Source: an uncultured Eubacteriales bacterium
Lineage (GTDB): Bacteria > Bacillota > Clostridia > Christensenellales > Borkfalkiaceae
Direction of reading: 5' to 3'
Length of the DNA: 8,804 bases
Assembly (NCBI GenBank): GCA_902767455.1
Contig: CACXHH010000122.1
Location: forward strand, 1 to 8,804
In this document: positions 1 through 5,294 of the stretch, piece after piece
Layout: the number at the start of each line of letters is the position of its first letter
How positions within the stretch are numbered: position 1 is the first letter of the stretch
The notes under the pieces: generated by a model
Database searches by the model: none
What the model saw: only the letters and a program-made list of their open reading frames with translations
What the model was told of the DNA's origin: nothing
Position numbers and translations under genes: made by a program

Positions 1-185
1 AGCGTGTACCCGTCAAGCTCGGCGGTAAAAGTCGCATTATCCGCAATCGTGTATGCGATAGCCGCCTTCAAGTCTTGGGTTGCCGAAAGCTCGTTCCACT
101 CGGCGGTCGTGAGAGTGACTTTTCCGTCTTCGATATCTTTATCGAGAAGCTTCGTAACCGTCAAGGCAGTATCGTTGGATAAAAC
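1..185 (-). repeat. 243-bp tandem repeat, unit 2 (partial, cut by window edge)
   Basis: Bases 1-185 align to 244-428 without gaps. The eight mismatches give three amino-acid changes (Thr to Ala, Ala to Thr, Ser to Thr), and the rest are silent. The array probably continues to the left, so the number of copies is unknown. Confidence 0.93.
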
Positions 186-683
186 GGTGATCGCTATTTC
201 GTAACCCGCGGTCGTGCCGTCTTGGGCGGTTACGTTAAGTTTGAGCGTGTACCCGTCAAGCTCGGCGGTAAAAGTCGCATTATCCGCAATCGTGTAGGCG
301 ATAGCCGCCTTTAAGTCTTGGCTTGCCGAAAGCTCGTTCCACTCGGCGGTCGCAAGAGTGACTTTTCCGTCTTCGATATCTTTATCGAGAAGCTTCGTAA
401 CCGTCAAAGTAGTGTCGTTGGATAAAACGGGCTGTTCTTCACTTGCCGAAGTCTGTTCGGAAGAGCTTGAACTCTGCTCGTCGCTTGCCGAAGTCTGTTC
501 GCTTTCGGACGAAGAAGCGCTTTCGTCGTTTGAAACGCTCGTATCAGCGTCCGCCGAAGCCGATATTTCTTCTTGTGAAGAACTATCTTTTGCCGATTTT
601 TGCTTTATGCCGGACATATTACAGCCTACCGTAACGAGAACGGCGGCAAGAGCCAGCAAAAACAAGATAAACAGTTTTTTCAT
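1..683 (-). CDS. Repeat-containing surface lipoprotein, partial (C-terminus beyond left edge)
   Basis: Reading the minus strand from an ATG at 683-681 gives at least 227 codons with no stop before the left edge. Residues 1-20 form a lipoprotein signal peptide: two lysines, then a hydrophobic stretch ending T-V-G before Cys21, the likely lipidated residue. The -3 Thr is a weaker fit than the usual Leu. Residues of about 25-85 are a Ser/Glu/Asp-rich, low-complexity stalk with repeated E-Q-T-S-A-S, as expected of a spacer across the cell wall. From about residue 86 two near-identical 81-residue units follow, the second cut by the edge. Each unit ends in an N-V-T-A-Q-D-G-T-T-like segment, reminiscent of cadherin-like or Ig-like beta-sandwich repeats; that family call is inferred. 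A good ribosome site (AAGGAG, plus-strand 689-694 complement) lies 5 bases before the start. The protein is probably an outer-face membrane-anchored adhesin or binding protein. Its ligand cannot be read from the sequence. Confidence 0.85.
   Translation of the reverse strand, partial: MKKLFILFLLALAAVLVTVGCNMSGIKQKSAKDSSSQEEISASADADTSVSNDESASSSESEQTSASDEQSSSSSEQTSASEEQPVLSNDTTLTVTKLLDKDIEDGKVTLATAEWNELSASQDLKAAIAYTIADNATFTAELDGYTLKLNVTAQDGTTAGYEIAITVLSNDTALTVTKLLDKDIEDGKVTLTTAEWNELSATQDLKAAIAYTIADNATFTAELDGYT
186..428 (-). repeat. 243-bp tandem repeat, unit 1 (complete)
   Basis: This is the first full 81-codon unit of the lipoprotein, counted from its N-terminal side. It begins with L-S-N-D-T-T-L-T and ends just before the next L-S-N-D. 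The period of exactly 243 bp keeps the frame. Compared with the neighbouring partial unit, only 8 of 185 aligned bases differ by eye, which suggests a recent duplication or ongoing gene conversion. Confidence 0.93.
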
Positions 684-704
684 TGATTTCTCCTTTTTTG
701 TCTA

Positions 705-733
705 TTGACATATTGTTGATTATATTGTATAAT
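705..733 (+). promoter_or_regulatory. Perfect-consensus sigma-A promoter for the AraC-family gene
   Basis: TTGACA (705-710), a 17-bp spacer and TATAAT (728-733) match the consensus exactly. Transcription would start near 740, about 50 bases before the ATG at 790. A consensus promoter is unusual for a regulator gene. It is paired with a poor ribosome site and overlaps a divergent promoter, which suggests that repression or weak translation keeps output low. Confidence 0.85.
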
Positions 734-752
734 AAGCAAAAGGCGTAATCAA
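724..752 (-). promoter_or_regulatory. Sigma-A-type promoter for the lipoprotein gene
   Basis: On the minus strand, TTGATT (752-747) and TACAAT (729-724) are separated by 17 bp. The expected start of transcription is near 717, giving a leader of about 34 bases before the ATG at 683. The -10 hexamer shares bases 728-729 with the -10 hexamer of the opposing araC promoter, so the two promoters probably cannot be occupied at once. Confidence 0.6.
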
Positions 753-789
753 TATAAAAAACGAGCCAAAAATTTAACAAAACGAAACT

Positions 790-1650
790 ATGAAGAAAAA
801 GAATAACGTATCTATCGATCGCGTGAGAAGCCAGGGTTTTTCATTTTTACCCGAACCGAAGGAAAAGTCGGTGACCTATTACGTCACGAGCTTCGGGCAC
901 GAGTATCTGAATATGGATTATTATATCGACCGAAAAGACAACGATCTGTTTATGATAAACTACGTCGTTTCGGGCTCGCTTTCGATGGTCATCGAAGGCA
1001 GGCAGACGGTCATGCGTGCGGGCGACGCGTGCTTTTTAAATCTTATGACGCCTTCGACTATGTTTCCGCTCGAAGACGAAACGGAGATATACTTCTTTCA
1101 CTGTATGGGCTGTGAAATGCGTAATATCTATAATATATTTCTTAAAAACGGCGAAAACGTCCTTCACGGCTTGCCCCGCGATACTATCGTTGCGGCGTAC
1201 GACTCTCTCGTTCGCTCCTGCACGGGCGACAACGACCTGTATAACCGCTCGGCAACGCTTTACTCTCTGCTTATGGAGATCTTGTCCGTTCGCTCGCGCG
1301 ACGCGACCGTTCAACGCTCCGAATTCGTCAAAAAAATCGTGTTTTATATCTGGTCGACCTTTCCCACGCCGTCGCCGAGAGAGATTGCCGATCATTTCGG
1401 GTACAGCCCGACGTATACCGAGAAGTCATTCAAAAAAGATATGCGCCAGTCGCTCGGAAGCTATCTTTTGCGTAAGCGTTACGAACAGGCGTGTCAATGC
1501 CTTATAGATACTAATATGACGGTAGGCGAGATAGCCTATCACGTCGGCTACTCCACTCCGCAGGGGCTCAACGTTCTCTTTTCAAAGTTCGGGGACTTGA
1601 CGCCGCTCGCGTTCAGAAAGAAATTCCGTTCGTCTTCGGGCGAAAGATAA
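790..1650 (+). CDS. AraC/XylS-family transcriptional regulator
   Basis: The 286-residue protein has the usual two-part layout of AraC-type regulators. Residues of about 40-115 look like a cupin-type sensing domain, with beta strands such as the stretch around Y-V-V-S-G-S-L and a later R-A-G-D-A-C-F-L. Residues of about 193-282 carry two helix-turn-helix motifs. The first contains E-I-A-D-H-F-G-Y-S. The second contains V-G-E-I-A-Y-H-V-G-Y-S followed by the family hallmark F-S-K-F-G-D-L-T-P-L-A-F-R. Members bind DNA in response to a small molecule, often a sugar; the ligand here is unknown. ATG 790 is the first possible start because an in-frame stop lies at 775-777. No Shine-Dalgarno sequence is visible before it, so translation may be weak. 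The gene is divergent from the lipoprotein gene and shares its promoter region, making that gene and itself the first candidate targets. Confidence 0.93.
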   Translation: MKKKNNVSIDRVRSQGFSFLPEPKEKSVTYYVTSFGHEYLNMDYYIDRKDNDLFMINYVVSGSLSMVIEGRQTVMRAGDACFLNLMTPSTMFPLEDETEIYFFHCMGCEMRNIYNIFLKNGENVLHGLPRDTIVAAYDSLVRSCTGDNDLYNRSATLYSLLMEILSVRSRDATVQRSEFVKKIVFYIWSTFPTPSPREIADHFGYSPTYTEKSFKKDMRQSLGSYLLRKRYEQACQCLIDTNMTVGEIAYHVGYSTPQGLNVLFSKFGDLTPLAFRKKFRSSSGER

Positions 1651-1705
1651 ACGGTTGATAAGGTCGTTTTGCCGTAACTAATTATTTTCCTATTACATAT
1701 TATAT

Positions 1706-1733
1706 ATCAGCGCTTAAAATAGCGCTGATTTTT
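1706..1733 (+). terminator. Hairpin with short U-run after the AraC-family gene
   Basis: A perfect 9-bp stem (1706-1714 with 1721-1729) closes a 6-base loop and is followed by TTTTT at 1729-1733. It lies 55 bases after the araC stop and only 18 bases before the next start codon, so it could be a leaky terminator or an attenuator for the following gene pair. Confidence 0.7.
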
Positions 1734-1751
1734 GCAAAGGAGAAACTTTTT

Positions 1752-2294
1752 ATGGCAAATTACAACGTTCAGATAACGAACGGCGTCGGCTCTCAGGCGA
1801 TGAAGAACGGGAACTACGCCGTTTCAGTTACCGCCAACGGCTACGACGCTACTACTCTTCAACCTACGACTTACACCGCCGCTCAAGGCGGTGCGGGCGC
1901 TTTCACTTTAAGAGCGAACGGAACGCTCACTTTGACTTTTAACGAAACTGGCGAAGAAGGCGGCGCTCCGATAACTTCGGGAACGGTCGTCATGACCGAC
2001 GGGACCGGCACAACCCATTACGGTCAACCCGTCGCGATAGGCGCGAACGGCGAAGCCGTTTTCAACAACGTGCCTTTTTCTGCAGAAACGCCGTACGTTC
2101 TGTATTTTACTCAGCTTGAAACCGACGAAGCGCACAATATTCACGTAGGCGTTATCACCGTAAATATGAACGCTGCTACGCTTACGCAGTACGTTCTCAA
2201 CTCGCCTTTGGCTGAACAGAGTTTTACTCTCACCGACGAAACTTATACGGGGCTTCCCGTAGCCGCGGCAACGCTTGCTTTTACGGGTGAATGA
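1752..2294 (+). CDS. Unrecognised beta-rich protein, first of an overlapping pair
   Basis: I do not recognise this 180-residue protein. It has no signal peptide, membrane segment or cysteine, and is rich in Thr, Ala, Asn and Gly with alternating polar and apolar residues, which predicts mostly beta structure. Fragments such as G-N-Y-A-V-S-V-T-A-N-G-Y resemble strands of carboxypeptidase-regulatory or Cna-B-like beta-sandwich domains, but that is only a resemblance. The last 24 residues carry F-T-L-x-D-x-x-Y-x-G-L-P-V-x-x-A-T-L-x-F-x-G-E, closely matched at the end of the next protein. AAAGGAG (1736-1742) sits 9 bases before the ATG, an excellent ribosome site. The stop overlaps the possible first start of the next gene, so the two are likely translated together. 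No strong promoter is visible between araC and this gene. A structural or surface-associated role is possible, but export is not supported by the sequence. Confidence 0.8.
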   Translation: MANYNVQITNGVGSQAMKNGNYAVSVTANGYDATTLQPTTYTAAQGGAGAFTLRANGTLTLTFNETGEEGGAPITSGTVVMTDGTGTTHYGQPVAIGANGEAVFNNVPFSAETPYVLYFTQLETDEAHNIHVGVITVNMNAATLTQYVLNSPLAEQSFTLTDETYTGLPVAAATLAFTGE

Positions 2295-2296
2295 TC

Positions 2297-2653
2297 ATGA
2301 CCGTCCGTATAGTTATCGGGTTCTTTCCCAAAAGTCTGCCCGCGTTTCTGACGATACGAAGTTATAGCGGAAGGCTTTTATTCAGCGGGCAGGTAAATTC
2401 TTCGAGAGTGTTTTTGCGCGTAAACACGTGCGAACGCGGGCTCGTTATCACCGTTCGTCCGATAAGCTCGGCGTATACGCAAAAGTCCTATTATATCGAC
2501 GTTTGCTCGGCTGCTTGCCGTACGCTGTATTTTTATTATTCGTACGCGCCTTCGTCGGGAACGGGCGTAAATAATTTTACGCTTATAGACGCCGATTACG
2601 GTCTGCCGGTAGAAAGCGCTACGCTTATTTTCGGCGGCGAAGCGTTGGCGTAG
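2297..2653 (+). CDS. Unrecognised beta-rich protein, second of the overlapping pair
   Basis: This is a protein of 118 residues that I do not recognise. Two starts are possible. ATG 2291 overlaps the previous stop but has GGGTGA directly against it. ATG 2297 has the same GGGTGA (2285-2290) at a good 6-base distance, so 2297 is preferred. The body is rich in aromatic and beta-branched residues, with three cysteines (C-E-R, V-C-S-A-A-C-R) and a Y-F-Y-Y-S-Y stretch, and looks like a small beta-sandwich. The initial V-R-I-V-I-G-F-F-P is only mildly hydrophobic and is not a convincing signal peptide. The final 26 residues repeat the C-terminal motif of the upstream protein (F-T-L-I-D-x-x-Y-G-L-P-V-x-x-A-T-L-x-F-x-G-E) plus A-L-A. 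Tight coupling and the shared end suggest that the two products act together or are delivered to the same partner. Confidence 0.75.
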   Translation: MTVRIVIGFFPKSLPAFLTIRSYSGRLLFSGQVNSSRVFLRVNTCERGLVITVRPISSAYTQKSYYIDVCSAACRTLYFYYSYAPSSGTGVNNFTLIDADYGLPVESATLIFGGEALA

Positions 2654-2670
2654 AAAGAAAAAGCCTTTGA

Positions 2671-2682
2671 ATAAGTCGATTA
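2671..2682 (+). repeat. 12-bp dispersed intergenic repeat, copy 1
   Basis: ATAAGTCGATTA occurs exactly three times in the window, always between genes. This copy starts 18 bases after a stop codon and ends 24 bases before a terminator stem. The match with the third copy extends to 17 of 18 bases (ATAAGTCGATTATCG then A or C, then CG). Confidence 0.7.
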
Positions 2683-2706
2683 TCGACGTATTTCGGCAGT
2701 TTTCGG

Positions 2707-2738
2707 CTTGCGGAAAGCTTGTCTTTCCGCAAGTTTTT
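2707..2738 (+). terminator. Intrinsic terminator of the 1752-2653 gene pair
   Basis: A perfect 11-bp stem (2707-2717 with 2723-2733) closes a 5-base loop and is followed by TTTTT (2734-2738). It lies 54 bases after the stop of the second gene and separates the pair from the MATE transporter gene. Confidence 0.92.
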
Positions 2739-2796
2739 AACGCTCTTTTTAAGGTGATTATTTATAAAAGAAATTTTGATTTCAAGGCTTTTTGGC

Positions 2797-2824
2797 TTGA
2801 CATATAAAAAATCTTTGATATAAT
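2797..2824 (+). promoter_or_regulatory. Sigma-A promoter for the MATE transporter gene
   Basis: TTGACA (2797-2802) and TATAAT (2819-2824) both match consensus, with a 16-bp spacer. Transcription would begin near 2831, only about 5 bases before the hairpin at 2836. Confidence 0.82.
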
Positions 2825-2835
2825 TGTATAAGTAT

Positions 2836-2867
2836 AGCGTTGAAAGTCGTTTTCAACGCTTTTTTTT
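2836..2867 (+). terminator. Terminator-like hairpin in the leader of the MATE gene
   Basis: A perfect 10-bp stem (2836-2845 with 2851-2860), a 5-base loop and a run of eight T (2860-2867) make a full intrinsic terminator. It lies downstream of the strong promoter at 2797 and 12 bases before the ATG at 2880. If active, it would release an RNA of about 37 bases. It may be an attenuator, or a second terminator for upstream transcription that the mRNA carries as a 5' cap hairpin. Confidence 0.8.
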
Positions 2868-2879
2868 ATGCGGTGAATT

Positions 2880-4280
2880 ATGGGACTCAAAGGCAAGTTT
2901 TTTGACAAAAACTTAATGTCTATCGGCGAAGGGGCGACTAAACTGTCGGTCTTTTCTCTTGCCTTGCCGATATTTTTCGAGAACGTCGGCGTGAGTCTTA
3001 TAGGGCTTATACAGACGTCGCTGTCGTCACGATTTATGGACGGGTTTTTCGTCACCCCGACGGGCGTTGCCAACAGCACTACGTCGCTTTTAAATACGAT
3101 AAGTTCGCTCGTCGTTACGGGAATGAGCATACTTTTGAGCATCTATCTCGGGAAAAAACGCGACGAAGACTGTAAAAAGATAATCGGTACGGCTTTTATA
3201 GGGTACTATCTGTTCAGGTTTTTGATTCTGGGACTCGGGTTCGCGCTCGCCGTGCCGCTTTTAAAGCTTCAGGGTATGGGCACGGATGGCAATATTTCTC
3301 GCCTTGGCTACTCGGTTACGTATTTCCGCTGGCAATGCGTGATGATGACGGCTTTTTCGGTAACGGGTGTGCTCGTAGCGGTTATGCGTTGTTACGGCTA
3401 CACCAAAGCGGGGCTCGTATCGAGCATCTCGTCAAGTTTGGTTACGCTCGTCTTGACGTATATAGGGCTATACGTTCGTAAAACGCCCGAAAACGAAGTT
3501 ATACCCGTACTTCTTATCGTCAGCGCTTCGGCGTATACGGTAAGCCTTGCGCTCGTTACCGCGCTGTTTATAAAGCGAAAAATAAAGTTTAAACTTCACT
3601 TCGAGCCGACGTGGCTTCTGAAGATAATAAAACTCGGCTTTCCCGCAAGTATCTCGATGGTGATGTACGCGCTCTCAACGCTTATAACGGCGTCGATATG
3701 CGTGTACCTTTCGGAAGAAATGTACATGGCAAGGCTGTTCGTGTTACATATCGTCACCTTTACCAACCAGCTCGGCTACTCGGTAGGTCAGGCGAACTCC
3801 ATAATGGTCGGGCGCGGCTGCGGTATGGGCGAATTCGATTTCGTCAATAAAATGTACTACCAGAACTTGCGAATAACTTTGGTAAGTAACTTCATTTTTT
3901 CATCGCTTGCTTCGGCTGCGGCGCCCTTTCTTATGCGGATATTTACCGACGATTCGGGTATAATCGGCATAGGCGTAGCGCTTATGTGGATAGACGTAGC
4001 CGTCGAAATGGGCAGGGGTATGAACCATCTCGGTCAGTTCGGGCTTAACGCCACGGGCGACACCGTGTACACGACTATCGTTTCCATAGTTTCGTGCTGG
4101 GTGATGAGCGTGGGAATAGGATACCTTCTCGGCGTTACGTTAGGGCTCGGCGTTTACGGGCTTTGGATAGCTTCCGCCGCCGACGAAATTTTCCGCGGCG
4201 TGCTGTATAACGTACGTTGGAAAAACGGCAGGTGGAAAAATCGTTTCCTGCAAGAAGAAAAACAACTTGCTATTGCCTAA
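2880..4280 (+). CDS. MATE-family multidrug/toxin efflux transporter
   Basis: The 466-residue protein has the length and hydrophobic pattern of MATE transporters, which use a sodium or proton gradient to export cationic drugs, dyes or metabolites. About twelve membrane segments are expected. The start resembles the family pattern: a short polar head, then L-A-L-P-I-F-F-E-N in the first membrane segment. Later come a loop with G-K-K-R-D-E-D between segments, and V-L-V-A-V-M-R-C-Y-G and P-A-S-I-S-M-V in positions usual for the family. The substrate cannot be predicted. ATG 2880 is the first start because an in-frame TGA lies at 2874-2876. The ribosome site (GGTGA, 2872-2876) is weak and very close to the start, so alternative starts remain possible. 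The gene has its own promoter, a leader hairpin and a strong terminator, and so is monocistronic. Confidence 0.9.
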   Translation: MGLKGKFFDKNLMSIGEGATKLSVFSLALPIFFENVGVSLIGLIQTSLSSRFMDGFFVTPTGVANSTTSLLNTISSLVVTGMSILLSIYLGKKRDEDCKKIIGTAFIGYYLFRFLILGLGFALAVPLLKLQGMGTDGNISRLGYSVTYFRWQCVMMTAFSVTGVLVAVMRCYGYTKAGLVSSISSSLVTLVLTYIGLYVRKTPENEVIPVLLIVSASAYTVSLALVTALFIKRKIKFKLHFEPTWLLKIIKLGFPASISMVMYALSTLITASICVYLSEEMYMARLFVLHIVTFTNQLGYSVGQANSIMVGRGCGMGEFDFVNKMYYQNLRITLVSNFIFSSLASAAAPFLMRIFTDDSGIIGIGVALMWIDVAVEMGRGMNHLGQFGLNATGDTVYTTIVSIVSCWVMSVGIGYLLGVTLGLGVYGLWIASAADEIFRGVLYNVRWKNGRWKNRFLQEEKQLAIA

Positions 4281-4290
4281 AAGTCGGCGT

Positions 4291-4302
4291 ATAAGTCGAT
4301 TA
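4291..4302 (+). repeat. 12-bp dispersed intergenic repeat, copy 2
   Basis: This is a second exact copy of ATAAGTCGATTA, starting 11 bases after the MATE stop codon and ending 25 bases before the terminator stem. The arrangement of stop codon, repeat and hairpin is the same as for copy 1. Confidence 0.7.
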
Positions 4303-4327
4303 AACGGTGATTATAAGCTTTTACGCG

Positions 4328-4359
4328 CGCCGCCCGAAAAGATTTCGGGCGGCGTTTTT
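4328..4359 (+). terminator. Strong intrinsic terminator of the MATE gene
   Basis: A GC-rich 12-bp perfect stem (4328-4339 with 4343-4354) closes a 3-base loop and is followed by TTTTT (4355-4359). It isolates the MATE gene from the glycerol-phosphate operon. Confidence 0.95.
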
Positions 4360-4377
4360 ATCGGGGGCGGCACGCGG

Positions 4378-4395
4378 TTTTTTATAAAAACGGCG
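4378..4395 (+). repeat. 18-bp intergenic repeat, copy 1
   Basis: TTTTTTATAAAAACGGCG is identical to 8421-8438. Its core TTTTTATAAAAA is a perfect palindrome. Both copies lie in the tails of transcription units, near terminators. Confidence 0.6.
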
Positions 4396-4421
4396 CTTTC
4401 GGTTTTAAAAGGCAAATATAC

Positions 4422-4450
4422 TTGTCAAAACCGATTTTTAAGCGTATAAT
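4422..4450 (+). promoter_or_regulatory. Sigma-A promoter of the glycerol-phosphate operon
   Basis: TTGTCA (4422-4427), a 17-bp spacer and TATAAT (4445-4450) fit a strong promoter. The start of transcription would be near 4457, leaving a leader of about 22 bases. Because the promoter occupies these bases, translation of the first gene cannot begin at the TTG at 4422. Confidence 0.85.
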
Positions 4451-4466
4451 AATAAGGATAACAAAC

Positions 4467-4473
4467 GGAAGGA
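4467..4473 (+). promoter_or_regulatory. Ribosome binding site that fixes the start of the HAD phosphatase
   Basis: GGAAGGA lies 5 bases before ATG 4479. Together with the promoter just upstream, it selects 4479 over the longer in-frame TTG start at 4422. Confidence 0.8.
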
Positions 4474-4478
4474 TAAAA

Positions 4479-5279
4479 ATGCAGACTTTAAAACAGGCTT
4501 TGTGTGAAATAGAGTATTTTCTTCTCGATATGGACGGCACCGTCTATCTCGGGGACAAGCTTATCGGCGATATGCCGAAAACTCTCGACGCGCTCAGAAG
4601 CCGCGGTAAAAAAATAATCTACCTTACGAACAACTCTTCAAAGAGCAAAGAACGGTATTACGAAAAGCTTTCGCGCATGGATCTTTTGCGCGACGGCGAC
4701 GAAGTTTATTCTTCGGGCATGGCTACGGCTGAATACCTTTCCGCCAACTATCCCGAAAACAGCGTTTATCTTTTAGGTACGCGCGCGCTTGGAAAGGAAT
4801 TCAAAGAGCGCGGGATAAGGCTCGTCGACGGACGAGCGGATATAAGCGTTCTCGCTTACGACACCGAACTCACTTACGAAAAACTCTGTAAGTTCACTTC
4901 AAACGTCATGAAAGGCTCGCGCTATATCGCAACGCACCCCGACGTGAACTGCCCTGCGGAAGACGTGTTCGTTCCCGACGCGGGCGCTTTGATAGAACTC
5001 GTTTACGCTTCGACGGGCGTTCGCCCCGAGCTGATAATCGGAAAGCCGTATCCGTTTATGGGTGAAAATCTTATGAAAAGGTTTTCTCTGCCGCCTGAAA
5101 AATTCGTTATGGTCGGCGACAGGCTGAACACCGATATAAAATTCGGCAGAAACTGTAATTTCCATACTCTTCTCGTTTTAAGCGGAGAAAGCGCTTTGAC
5201 CGACGTTGAGCGTTTAAGCCCGTCGGATAAACCCGAATTTATACTCGACAGTCTTAACGACGTCGTTGATTACTTATAA
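4479..5279 (+). CDS. HAD-IIA family phosphatase (NagD/phosphoglycolate phosphatase type)
   Basis: The 266-residue protein has all four HAD motifs. Motif I is D17-M-D19-G-T with the nucleophile Asp17. Motif II is T50-N-N-S-S, the form typical of subfamily IIA. Motif III is Lys189 in G-K-P. Motif IV is G-D214-R-L-N-T-D219, the acidic pair that holds magnesium. The region between motifs II and III is the C2 cap that chooses substrates. Relatives include NagD, bacterial nitrophenyl phosphatases, and the eukaryotic and mycobacterial enzymes that dephosphorylate glycerol 3-phosphate or phosphoglycolate. Only 15 bases separate it from the GlpA-like gene, and it is first in the operon. That makes glycerol 3-phosphate or a related triose/glycerol phosphate the most likely substrate, which is an inference from context. 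The enzyme is cytoplasmic. The start at 4479 is chosen because the longer TTG reading frame would begin inside the promoter. Confidence 0.92.
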   Translation: MQTLKQALCEIEYFLLDMDGTVYLGDKLIGDMPKTLDALRSRGKKIIYLTNNSSKSKERYYEKLSRMDLLRDGDEVYSSGMATAEYLSANYPENSVYLLGTRALGKEFKERGIRLVDGRADISVLAYDTELTYEKLCKFTSNVMKGSRYIATHPDVNCPAEDVFVPDAGALIELVYASTGVRPELIIGKPYPFMGENLMKRFSLPPEKFVMVGDRLNTDIKFGRNCNFHTLLVLSGESALTDVERLSPSDKPEFILDSLNDVVDYL

Positions 5280-5294
5280 AAAGGAGAACTGTTT

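Noticed and set aside
1..428. CRISPR array
   Set aside because: The repeats are 243 bp, contiguous, in frame and protein-coding, with no unique spacers.
358..708. Plus-strand reading frame opposite the lipoprotein
   Set aside because: It is the complement of the Ser/Glu-rich stalk and repeats, starts without a ribosome site, and would itself contain the copied repeat by consequence.
2240..2291. Sortase signal (LPxTG-like) in G-L-P-V-A-A
   Set aside because: The motif is not followed by a hydrophobic segment and positive tail, and the protein lacks a signal peptide.
2280..2310. Frameshift joining the two small proteins into one
   Set aside because: The first ends in a complete conserved motif, the second has its own ribosome site and start, and no slippery sequence is seen; normal translational coupling explains the overlap.
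2762..3142. Minus-strand reading frame overlapping the MATE start
   Set aside because: It covers the MATE promoter, leader hairpin and coding start, and is best explained as an antisense shadow.
4422..4478. N-terminal extension of the HAD phosphatase from a TTG codon
   Set aside because: These bases contain the -35 and -10 promoter elements and the ribosome site for ATG 4479, and the extra residues (I-I-I-R-I-T-N-like) do not belong to the family.
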